64,000 nt of DNA from NCBI GenBank assembly GCA_031310005.1, contig CM062384.1, positions 3,038,001-3,102,000 of the forward strand. Reading direction: 5' to 3'. Under the pieces are notes generated by a model, which worked only from the letters and a program-made list of their open reading frames with translations, ran no database searches and was not told the DNA's origin. The position numbers and the translations under genes were made by a program. Below are positions 44,561 through 54,580 of the stretch, piece after piece; position 1 is the stretch's first letter, and each line of letters begins with the position of its first letter. This DNA is from Dactylellina haptotyla (Eukaryota; Ascomycota; Orbiliomycetes; Orbiliales; Orbiliaceae).

Positions 44561-47497
44561 ATGCAGAACCCATTAAGCCTCCACATGGGCGGCCTGCAGC
44601 GGGCCATTCACAAAATCCGCGTAGAAAACGCATGCGGCCAGAAATTCGTTCCCGAAAACGAACTCTACGAGATACTAACACCCCAGGCTGTATCGGATAT
44701 TGTTTATCACTCGGTTCCGTCTCATAATCCTGACCAACTTGTCAGCTCTATCATTCAAAATGCCCGAAAAATCTTTGGTATTCTCATTCTCATCAATCAA
44801 GTGGGATGTATCCATCAGTTTATAGAGCGGGATCAATACCAAAAGCGCCCAATGGATGACCTGCTGCCGATTCCCAAGATATACTTGCGAGATATCCTGG
44901 GAGATGACTATATTGCAGATTTGTTCTACGAAAAACAGTGGGAGGTTAGCGTACCGGTATTTTCTGATTATATAATATCTCGGGAGCTCGCGCCGCAAAC
45001 TATACTACCATATCTTCGAGAGGATTACCTAGCTTCTGGTGCATATGGGAATGTTTACCAAATTGATATCCATCCTGCGTATCGGCCATCAAACTCTAAG
45101 GTTGCAAAGGTACTCCTCACGGTCCTATTCATCGCAAAGTTTCAATATTAATTGAGTGTCCAGTTTGTTAGGAAGGAGCTCGATTCCATAGATGTCACAT
45201 ATAAGAATGAATTACGGGTTCTTTCGACTCTTCAGCGCTTAAAACATCCCAATATTCTACAGTTAATTGGCTGTTATACCCTTAATTCGAAACATAACTT
45301 AATCTCTCCCTTTATATCTGGTGGAACATTGCAGAAGTACTTAGAGCAGCAAAAACCTATCGGAGCCGATAAAACCAGACTGTTCGCTTCCCTAGCAGGC
45401 TTGGCTTCTGCAATTTGGGCTTTGCATGACTTCCTTCCAGGAGATACCAGTATTTCCCAGAAAGGACACCATCAAGACCTTCGGCCGGACAACATTCTAG
45501 TCGAAGGCGAAAGGTTTATTCTTGCGGATTTTGGCCTCTCAAGCATAAAACATGTGGAGGAGAGAAGTGAAACCGCTTTCAAAGGCCGGAAGGGCTTCTG
45601 TCAAGCTCCCGAGTGCGCCGAACTTCGACGACCCTTCCGAGAGTTCAAAATCACACGAGCGAGTGACATATATGCCCTGGGCTGTATCACCACGGACCTT
45701 CTAATCCATTTGATATATGGACCGGGTGGAGTCAAGGAATTTCGAGAAGCTCGTGGATTCCAGATGCCTCCGACCCGCTACTATCTTTTCCACAAGGAAG
45801 ATCGTAAGAATGATGTTGTCGGCACCTGGCTCGACAAAGCTGGAGACAGTGATCAAAGTCCTAGCATGACGACTATAGTCGGACTCATACGCAAGATGCT
45901 CCTAATTTCTCCAGATCAGAGACCGTCTGCCGCCAATACTACTGCAAATCTTTACATTGCCACATTTATGGCATTCTCCGAACAACTGCAAACCTTGTTC
46001 GCGAAATTCACTTCATCTCCCGACGCGCAGATCGCGCAGGCAATGTTTCAAGGTTGGATGGGCTCACAGGACGTGGAATTATATGCCAATTCTTTAGGCG
46101 CTACAGCTACCGCAAAGGTCTTTGACGATACGGTCACTATACTCAGGCAGCTGGTTGAAACGCTGAACAGGCTCGATCCTGACTCTCCGAACCTCGATAA
46201 CCGATCGTTTCTCGAAGCACGTGCACTGATTTCACAGCTTCTGAATATGCTCTCCCCAGAACGAAGATCCAGAGCCAGATCAAACCTGAATTCGATGATT
46301 TATAAAGTCGTCCAACCGGCAGGAAGTCCTGATGCGATTAATGACGGTATGAGACGGGCAATTGGTGATTCCCCTGTCCGAGAGATAGAAGAGACGAAAC
46401 ATCTAGTCGCACAAGTGAATGGCGAGGAAGATAAATTGAACACAAACAAGCAAACTATGCCGATGTTCACCGGGTCAATAAAATACATCAGAACCATTGG
46501 GAAATACAAAATCGCTAGGATTTCCGACGAGAAGTCAAAGAACAATAGACAGCGAAAACTGGTAATCGTCGAGACGATGCACTACCAGGATCCCCTGCAA
46601 AAGCGACGTTTACTTTCACGCCTACAAGCCTTACGAGATCTACTTTCTAATCCAAATCTGGTCCGGCAGCTTCGTGTGCCTCCATTTATTGGTGTACGCG
46701 ACAACACAGATGTCTCTTTTGAGATGCTCTACGACTTTCCAGAGGAACACGTCGCCCATGATCTCCAAGTTGCGCCTATCTCACTCATAGATCTATTGGG
46801 TGATAGAGAGGAATCCAAATTCCCTTCATTGGAACGCCGGCTTAGGCTAGGCTCACAGCTGGCCGAGTTGCTAGCTGCTTTTCATGATATCGACTGGTTC
46901 CACAAAAATCTCACTTCGTCGAATATAGTATTTTTCTCGTCAGTTGAAAGCCCTCCATCGGCGAGAGCTGGCCAACCTTACCTTTTTGGATTTAAACATA
47001 GCCGTTCTACATATGACGATTTCACCGAGGGTCCATTGCAAGACCGCCGACTGCAACGATATCACCATCCGGACTACGTCCGTGAAGTGGAACAGCAGTT
47101 CACACGCTTTTGTCCGCGATTCGAATACTATAGTCTTGGTATTCTACTTTTGGAGATCGGTTTCTGGGCTTCGGTTGATAGTATAATGAGCGAGCATCGA
47201 AGCGCGAGCAATAAAGACTTCTCAGAGGTGTTGATCAAGCAAAAAGTCCCCATGTTGGCATTTCAAATGGGCTCACATTTTGCGGAATGCGTGAAGGAGT
47301 GTCTCGTGGGATCGAATCTCTTGACAACCCTCTCATTCAGAGAGAAGATCATTACGCCGCTGCAGAAACTTGATAGGTCTTACCGCTTTATTGGTGATGA
47401 CCAAACCCATAATAATAAGCGGAAACGCGATGAGGCAGACGACCATCACCCACGCCACAAATCTTTCCAAAATCACGCACCAGGTATAATGAAATAA
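44561..47497 (+). CDS. fused protein kinase and C-terminal pseudokinase
   Basis: Model: join(44561..45109, 45164..47497), 960 aa. The N-terminal 150 residues are the regulatory segment typical of a fungal kinase expansion (AIHKIRVENACGQKFVPENE; ISRELAPQTILPYLREDY). Kinase domain 1 (about 155-455) has Gly loop LASGAYGNVYQ, beta-3 Lys in KVAKFVRKEL, catalytic loop HHQDLRPDNILV (Asp about 288), LADFGLSS (about 305) and SDIYALGC. A helical linker follows (QLVETLNRLDPDSPNL). Domain 2 (about 610-930) follows the HeLo-associated kinase-like pattern (DUF7580 type as I recall it): DIDWFHKNLTSSNIVFF lacks the HRD Asp, YLFGFKHSRS replaces DFG, then RYHHPDYV and YYSLGILLLEIGFW. So domain 1 is likely active and domain 2 a pseudokinase. 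The C-terminus is basic (KRKRDEADDHH), a possible nuclear signal. I chose ATG 44561 because the upstream frame opens with TTG. Confidence 0.86.
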
Positions 47498-48045
47498 CGT
47501 ATAATAAAGTCTTTAAGGTCCTGTTCGCTGCTGTAGCAGCTTAATCTGTTCTTTGAATAATGGAACGTTCTGGTGTTATTTGAAATTGTCTTTCTTGCCG
47601 TTGAATACCCTCGTCGCACAAGGAATTACACGTTAGTACATTAGTTCAGTTTCTAGCCTGTAACTAGATTTACAGTTTATAGGGTTTCTATTACAATTTG
47701 CTGAAGATTCGATTCTATCTCTTTGTATAATGCATTAATGCGGTCTTGATGGAGGATTGTGAATTAGTGTAATTCCACGGAGATAGTACCCTGAGAAACA
47801 ACCTGAAAAGGGCTTTGAAGCCTCACGGTGACGCTGAGCTGGTTGTGTTGTATTCGCTTCGGCACCAAACCCGTGCGCCTTCTGGTTTCCAGTGTAAATA
47901 TCGCAACCAATGCCAGGGATGCAGTCCAGTTCCGTTGCCTGATTTCAACATCTACTCAAGTTAGCTATCAAACATCCCCTAGTTCCTGACTAGCCCCACC
48001 GTACGTTCTATCTCGAATCACGAGGATCTAGGAGCAGTTATCGAA
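47498..48045. other. intergenic, 3' flank and promoter
   Basis: An AATAAA-like signal lies just after the kinase-pseudokinase stop (about 47,503-47,509). The remainder should hold the promoter of the next plus-strand gene. Confidence 0.5.
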
Positions 48046-49395
48046 ATGGCGTCCAGGAACACCCGCGGCATCGCCTCGCGTGAAGCCTGGATGTGGAAAG
48101 ACATCAAAACCCAAACAGCCCTCCTAATCATAGAGCAATCCGCCTTAGAACCCGCTGATAGCTCCGTATCGAGTTCTCCTGAGTGCGAATTGCTTTGTAC
48201 ATACAACTGGCAAGATGCAAAAGATGCGGTCATTCAAGTTCCAGGTAAGTTAAAGTTAGCCATTAGGGCTTCTTATCGATCCTACCCATTGATATCAGCT
48301 AGTTCTTGGTTTGGTTTGTTGACAACTCTGGTGGTAGGCCATGCACCCATCTGGCAGGAAGTCCCCTTGCCCATTCAGGTCCCTGAAGACCAAGGAACAT
48401 ATTTTGTTGACCAAAATGCTGGAAGAATCCCGCAATACCCGTTCGAGCCAGTCTTCCGAGCTACGCTCTCCATGAACCCTTTGGCACGATTTGATGACGT
48501 CGACCTCGTAGTCAACAGGAACAGCCTTCGAAAGCTGTTTGATTTCTGTAAGGGTGTATCGCAGGAGACCTTTCGTGTTGACCTCCATCTGGTTCGCAAC
48601 ACGCTATTCATTGAACGCCGCGAAAGGAGCGCACGCGAGATGATTAGAGGCTCAGGAGGATATGGATATGGACGTAATTTCGAAAAGCTGTGCACAAAAT
48701 TCCCTAACGGGGTCGACCACAGCACCGGCCATCACCGAGTTTTGAGGTACCCGCTGGGCGACCTGAACTGTGTCGTACGCTTCGAGGTAGATGCTTGTTA
48801 CGAAGTCGCTGGTCAAACGGATGATTCAACGCACTCACCTGAGAATACTAACAGTGGGGACGCTTTAATTGCTGCAATGGCAAATTTGAATATGAAAAGC
48901 TCAATTTCTCCTTCGAAATCATCTTCAGCCTCAAGAATCGCGGAGCAAACAAATTATGGAAATGAACAGGCCCCTGGTGTTATGCCGCAATCTACAGCTG
49001 CTGAAATAAAGACAACCGCGAGAATGAAAGGACGAGGGAGATACATCCCACAGCTCTGGTTTGGACGAACTCCCTGGCTCATTGTCGCCCATCATAATTC
49101 CGGAATTTTCGACGGGATTCAAGTTACAAATGTCGTTGATGCAGGTGATTTCGCATATTGGGAGACGAGGTATCAGGATGCACTTCGAAAAATGGTTACG
49201 CTGATTGGGAAAATGAGAGAGACGGTTCGACGTAATCAAGGGAGGTATTGTGTCGCCATATTTGAGCAATTTTCAACCCCAAGATACATTAAGGTATATG
49301 CTTCCTCCCAAGAGAAGCAAGTATTACCTGATGATTTAATTGATCTCTTTTGGCTGGGTGAGGACGGTGGTGTATCTCTTGCGCCTTACATTTGA
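48046..49395 (+). CDS. fungal conserved protein of the family often labelled 'geranylgeranyl pyrophosphate synthetase'
   Basis: Model: join(48046..48244, 48338..49395), 418 aa. The 93-nt intron (donor CCAG|GTAAGT, acceptor GGTAG|GC) is a multiple of three without a stop, so a 449-aa read-through is also open; the spliced form reads VPGHAPIWQEVPLP and is better. Family features: MWKDIKTQT, CELLCTYNWQDAKDAVIQVP, YFVDQNAGRIPQYPFEPVFR, LRKLFDFCKGVSQETFRVDL, NTLFIERRERSAREMI, RYPLGDLNCVVRFEVDACY and LWFGRTPWLIVAHH. Databases often name such proteins GGPP synthetase, but I see no DDxxD prenyl-synthase motifs, so I would not transfer that function. True role unknown. It is convergent with the CHAT gene (305 bp between stops). 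Confidence 0.8.
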   Translation: MASRNTRGIASREAWMWKDIKTQTALLIIEQSALEPADSSVSSSPECELLCTYNWQDAKDAVIQVPGKLKLAIRASYRSYPLISASSWFGLLTTLVVGHAPIWQEVPLPIQVPEDQGTYFVDQNAGRIPQYPFEPVFRATLSMNPLARFDDVDLVVNRNSLRKLFDFCKGVSQETFRVDLHLVRNTLFIERRERSAREMIRGSGGYGYGRNFEKLCTKFPNGVDHSTGHHRVLRYPLGDLNCVVRFEVDACYEVAGQTDDSTHSPENTNSGDALIAAMANLNMKSSISPSKSSSASRIAEQTNYGNEQAPGVMPQSTAAEIKTTARMKGRGRYIPQLWFGRTPWLIVAHHNSGIFDGIQVTNVVDAGDFAYWETRYQDALRKMVTLIGKMRETVRRNQGRYCVAIFEQFSTPRYIKVYASSQEKQVLPDDLIDLFWLGEDGGVSLAPYI

Positions 49396-49700
49396 ACACC
49401 AAGTTGGTGTTCGATTTCTTCCAGTAACAAGCAAAAGTCGCAAACGAGATGGAGTCCAGCCGACAAAAGCAGCCTTTGAAATAACATTATGAACAACTTC
49501 ATGATATAATTAATTAGTACTCGAACCTTTCTGTTCTGAGCGTGTACAAGCCCATTGAGGCGTGTATGAATCATTGCATTCTCCTAGACAGGGCGAATTG
49601 TCACTACTTTGTACTCTTACGACCTGTATTTTAGGATACCCTGACTTTTTTTTTTTGTATTACTTGCATCCTCACTGTCACATTCTGGATGCTAAAAGCT
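49396..49700. other. shared 3' flank of convergent genes
   Basis: 3' ends of the gene at 48046 (+) and the CHAT gene (-), including a short T-run near 49,647-49,656. No gene seen. Confidence 0.55.
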
Positions 49701-52700
49701 CTATACTCCGTAATGAATATATGGTATCCAAGAGAAATTAACCTGGTCGAGCTGCACTCTTTTCGCGTTTCGAGCATCTCGTTCCCCTCGCAATCCGCTC
49801 TCTTCGGTCATACCATCTCCTCGGACCGAATTCCGACGTTTAATTTCAGCAGCACGGACACCAGTACTCTCAACACCTTTAACTCGAAGCTCAAGGAGGG
49901 CTCTATGCAGACCCAAAGAAACCATCGCATCAGTCGTTCCTTCGTCTCGAAGGGTCTCATAGAAGATCCTGGCTACCTCCACACAGACCTCGTCATTTAC
50001 TTCCCAAAGCGTACCGATCACATGGCGAAATCCGGACAGCTGGAAAGCGCTGACTAGATGAATACTCTCGTCTTTCAATTTCGATTCACTGCTCGCTCCT
50101 GTAGAGCAAGCGGAAAGAAAGGCAAGGAATGGTCTGTTCTCTGGGATTTTGTGGTCCCATAGCTGCTCAACTGTCAGTGGGGCACTCTTCCAGTCATCCA
50201 GCATAAGGAAGCTTTGGGATGGGTCAGAGCGGTCCAGAGACCCATGGCCTGCGAAATGGAAGATCTTGCAATCTGGAATATGCTTGAGGACTTCATTGCG
50301 CTGGTTATTCTGCGGGATCACCGTTGTCAATTGCATTGAAGAGCAGAGGTTCTTTAGAATATCCACCTCTTGTTGAGCGAAGGGTAGGTCAAAATGCTCC
50401 ATCGTTTTTGGCATTGCGATCAACAATGCGTTCTGTGACGACTTTGTGGCTGAACCGCTCTGGCGACCGTATATCAAAGCTTTTATGGATAAGCTATACG
50501 ATGATATCACGCGGTCCATTACCGTCTCATTCCCGTCTAAGTGTTTACCCGCAGCGTGAAGTGGTAATCGGTTGAGGTCACCAGTGGGTATCCAGCAAAT
50601 CCGTGGCCATATGCCATTCATAGGAGGGCCTTTGATATCTAGCGCTTCGAGAATCGGAGATGCGAATACATTCCAAAGCCACTCCAAGGCGCCCCATACT
50701 TCTGACTCGTCTGAGCCCTTTAAGGCCTCGACCTTCTCTTCAACTTCAGATGAGTAAACCGGCTTCAACACAATGACTCGGATCTGGTGCTTCTCAACTA
50801 AAAAGACTTCACATTGATCACTGATCATATTGAGGACAACGATTTTAGAGGATTCAGCTGCCTCCATGAATTGGGTCTCGTCAACGGGAAGAAGAAAACT
50901 CTCGAATCCGGGTCGTGTTCGAATATTCTTTAGGACTTCATCAAACTCGTCCTCCACGTTTTTGCGTTGTCGTTTCTCGGACTCGCGCATTAATGCACCT
51001 TCATTGAGCAGAGCTTCAATATTACCATCGAATGGTATGCCCAACAGGTCTCGAAGCATCTTAAACTGTGTGGCTAGCTCAGAATCTTGCTTCTCGAGTT
51101 TCTCAGTATCAACCCCGAGTTCCAGAGCCAAGCCAGCTATGATGCCGCGCCCTTGTTCGAGGACCTTCAGAGCATCTGCAGGCTTCTTCCCGATCATGAC
51201 GGCAACGCTTGAAGCCAGAGACGCCGTCCCATTATAATCTGCCAGCAGTTGCTGTTTATCGATATTCCGTAACGATCGAGATGTCACAGAGGAAAGCAAG
51301 TGCACAATCTCCTTGAGAAGATCGTTTACTTCCTCCAGGTTGATCTTGGCGGGTGGTCTTTTCGCCACGCATCGAAGCAGCGCATTGCCAATATCCAGAC
51401 GAGACTTCATATCGCAGCATGCCGAATCCCAAACACTCCGGTATATTGCTTCAGCATGGTATAAGTCCTTCTCTTGGTGTGTTCGGTCAAATCGCGACAT
51501 CAAAAGTTTACCAAGAGCTAGGGTCGCCGCCGGGACGTTATCTTGGTGTAGGGGTTCATCCACGACACTAGCTATGGACTTTTCAAGAGCGTCAATGGCG
51601 CTATCTAGGTCTTTGACGTCCTTCAGACGCTCGTATTTCCGACCGTAGCACTGTCCAAGGTGTGAAAATCCCACTGAGATATGAGAATCGTGCCCAAGGA
51701 CGATAGGATCCTTTTCCAGGTAACGATTTCGCAACTCGATAGCTTTATCTAGGTTGCTAACATCTCCTCTGAATTCGAATTTATAGCTATATATCAAGGA
51801 AGAAAGTTCGAGGGGGACCGAGTCCAAGTGGTTGGTTAATAGATTATCTGCAAGAACCATCCAATGGTCTACGTGCTTTTGCATACCAGGCTTTTTAACT
51901 TGCGCGAAAATGGCGAGCCCGAGACTAATAAGATCTGACCCATGACCTTCGGGATCGAATGGCAGCCCATCTATGGAGCGCTGCATCGTTTTGATCGCGT
52001 CACCATAATCCTCTGGTCTCTGCGTGATTGATGCTCTAGTAAGGAGAATATTTGCTAAACAGTTTAGTACCTTTGCTTTGTCCGCCTCGTATTCCGGCTT
52101 GGGCGGCTGCTTGTCAATATAATCAACCGTGAGACTGCCCACTCTCACCGCCAAGTCGACAAATTCACCACCCTCCTGGCGTCTCATTGCCCATTGGCCC
52201 GCAATGCTCTTGAATAGAAATCGGATCAGAATTGCGATCTCCCATTCTTCATAGTTTGTCTCGGACAAGTGATATATTGCTTTCTCAAGAATTTCAAGAG
52301 CTACAGAGAGGTCACCATCCTCTCCTGTTTCGTTAAAACGCCGGACCAACCATAAAGCCAACGAAACTTGTAAGCTGATGCAGGTCGGAGAGTCTTCATC
52401 TGAAGTCGGTAGCGCCACCCTGAGGATTTCAATGACTCGATCCATAAGGCTAACGGGGAAATCTATAGTCTCTAGATCGGGAGCCACCACATCAATAGTT
52501 GTTAGCCAAGACGCAATATGGTCATGAGGTGGTACATCGTCCCAATACGATATATAACCTGGTGAATCTTCATCTATAGACTGTAACACCGTCTCCGTAA
52601 CATCGACGAGCTTTTTGATATATTTCATGCTGGAGGACTCCATTACGTTATCGTCAAGAGCGTAGCCAAGATCCAGAAGTACCGATCCTAGACTACTGAA

Positions 52701-54048
52701 CGCAAAGTCGTCTATTTCCACTGCTCTGTTTATAAGTTTGATCGCGCGACCGATATCTCCGGATTCATCTCCCCGGTGGTACCGCATTACCAACAGGCGC
52801 CCTAACCCGCTTATCGAACCATCGTCATCGACTTCACCGTCCATGTCTATTTCTATATTCAGAAGCTCCTTGATAGAGACGTTGGCCTCCGGAACCATAT
52901 CAAAGCTTTCCAGTAAGCTATAGAGTATATTCAATTTCACAGTCCTAGGAAACCCGGTATAACTAAGATCGCCTAGGTCGGTCTTTGCGACATCAATCAT
53001 CTTGGTCAGATCCGTAACTAAATCTTCGAGAGCCTTCTGTCTAAAGGAGTCGCATTTAGCAGAACCTAAGGACTTTGCGGTTTCAAAAATTTCGCGAGCA
53101 GCTTTAAAGTCCTTCGCTTTCCCAGTGGCCGAGAATCTATCGCACAGTAAAGAGCACAGGTTCAACCGCATTTGAATGAACAACTCGTCATCAGTTGGAA
53201 TTTTGCGCAAAACTTTGTTCGTGATACGAATCGCCCTATCAAGAGCCTTTTCATCCTTCGCTTTGTCAAATTTCTCTCCCAGCAGACCCGCGATATTGTG
53301 TAAACGCATAAGATAATCCGGGTGGTCGGCTGGTGTGTTGTCGAAGATGGTCTCGGCGGCCCAAAGTGCTCGGTCGATATCATGGATATCCTTGCTTTGA
53401 TCGTACCTGGCCTCGACTAGTTTGTACAAAACAGATAAGAGATCCAGATAGCCAGGGTCTCCGAGCTTGGTGTTTTTGATAGTATTTTCTACCTTCGAGA
53501 TTATTATTGATAAAATCATATCTGATCCGCCAAACTCCCTTGTTTCCGAGTCCGAGCTTGAATCCGAACCTGAATCCGAACCAGATCCAGAACCAGATCC
53601 TGAACCTGAATTTGAGCAGCTTTCCCACCCACTGGAACAGGAAATTAGGTTTTGGAGGTTACATTTCTTGTGAGATTTCGGTGTCAAACCTTTCATCCCC
53701 TTCTTCATCGCCTTCTTCATCTTCTTCTTCATCCTCGTCTTCATTTTCTTCTAATTCCGACAACTTCCCTTTCAAGAACTCTCCTAGTTTGATCCGTCGC
53801 GCTCTATCCGGATGGGTTTCTGGTGAACCTCGAAGCCATGTTTCCAAAAAATCAATAACATCGGACAAAGATTCAGTTGAATTTGACCTTGTTGCAAGGA
53901 TATAGGCCAAATATGCGTGCTCCTCTACCTCTGAGTTGGAATTGGAATCTGGAGTGGTGTCGTCTACAACCGCTTGCAAGTCGTCAACGTCCAAAGTCTT
54001 AGCGGTCTTCCGCGTTTTTCGGTTCACAGGGAAAGGAAAGTCGTCCAT
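49701..54048 (-). CDS. TPR-like repeat protein with C-terminal CHAT (caspase-like) protease domain
   Basis: Model: 54048..53663 (or ..53690) and 53631..49701, about 1430-1438 aa. The N-terminus is acidic (NEDEDEEEDEEGDEEGDE), then a Gly-Ser/Ser-Asp linker, then a long helical TPR-like array: AYLAYILATR, RALWAAETIFDNTPADHPDY, RAIKLINRAVEIDDFAFSSL, DAIKTMQRSIDGLPFDPEGH, KAIELRNRYLEKDPIVLGHD. The last about 370 residues are a CHAT domain: ICWIPTGDLNRLPLHAAGKH, catalytic His in FHFAGHGSLD (about 1258), catalytic Cys in AFLSACSTGASS (about 1304), and FRHVIGTLWEVND. Both dyad residues are present, so it looks proteolytically competent. In other organisms CHAT proteins act as caspase-like effectors (separase kin, bacterial TPR-CHAT in type III-E CRISPR). 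A role here in regulated cell death is inference. Confidence 0.88.
53523..53625 (-). repeat. Gly-Ser / Ser-Asp coding repeat in the CHAT gene
   Basis: Repeated TCNGGN/TCNGAN codon pairs encode alternating Gly-Ser, then Ser-Asp, in the linker between the acidic N-terminus and the TPR region. Probably a flexible spacer. Confidence 0.85.
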
Positions 54049-54580
54049 TGTAATGGTACTTGATCAAATAACCCCAAGGGTAGAATTTTGGAAATGGGGA
54101 GAGCTTGAGTAAAGATGCTGGGTCTTAATGTAAATTCCACGGGTTAGAAAGGGTTGGAGGTTTGCGTCTGGTATTGAGATCCAATATCCCGCCGCGCTGC
54201 CGCAGTGAAGCGGGGAACATCTGAATATGGAAAGGTGTTGGCAAGGATCTTACAAAGGCGCAAGCTGCGGTACTATGAGGTTGAAAGACTATTCTCTTCA
54301 TGATTCAATTGGTCCGTTCATTATGGTTACATCGCAGTTTCGAGGTATTCCGTCGAGTTATCGAACTTTCAATATTTGATATACTATATCCGTTATCTTT
54401 TTCGTCTCGAATGATACAACTCAATTCTGAAACAAATCTGTTCCTAGGATACTTGATAGCAGTTAAATTCTCACAATATATTACATTAGATTATAGTTAT
54501 ACTTGATAGAGTACCGCCTGCTTGCAGAGGCGCTCATGCCCTAACACTAGTTACTATTTAGCTTTCCAATTCTGATAGAG
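54049..54580. other. intergenic: CHAT gene promoter and 3' flank of the F-box gene
   Basis: 532 bp between two minus-strand genes. A 68-codon forward frame at 54,300-54,506 has no features. Nothing else is recognised. Confidence 0.5.

Noticed and set aside
48046-49395. Functional call of geranylgeranyl pyrophosphate synthetase
   Set aside because: The family often carries that label in databases, but no DDxxD motifs or isoprenoid-synthase pattern are visible.
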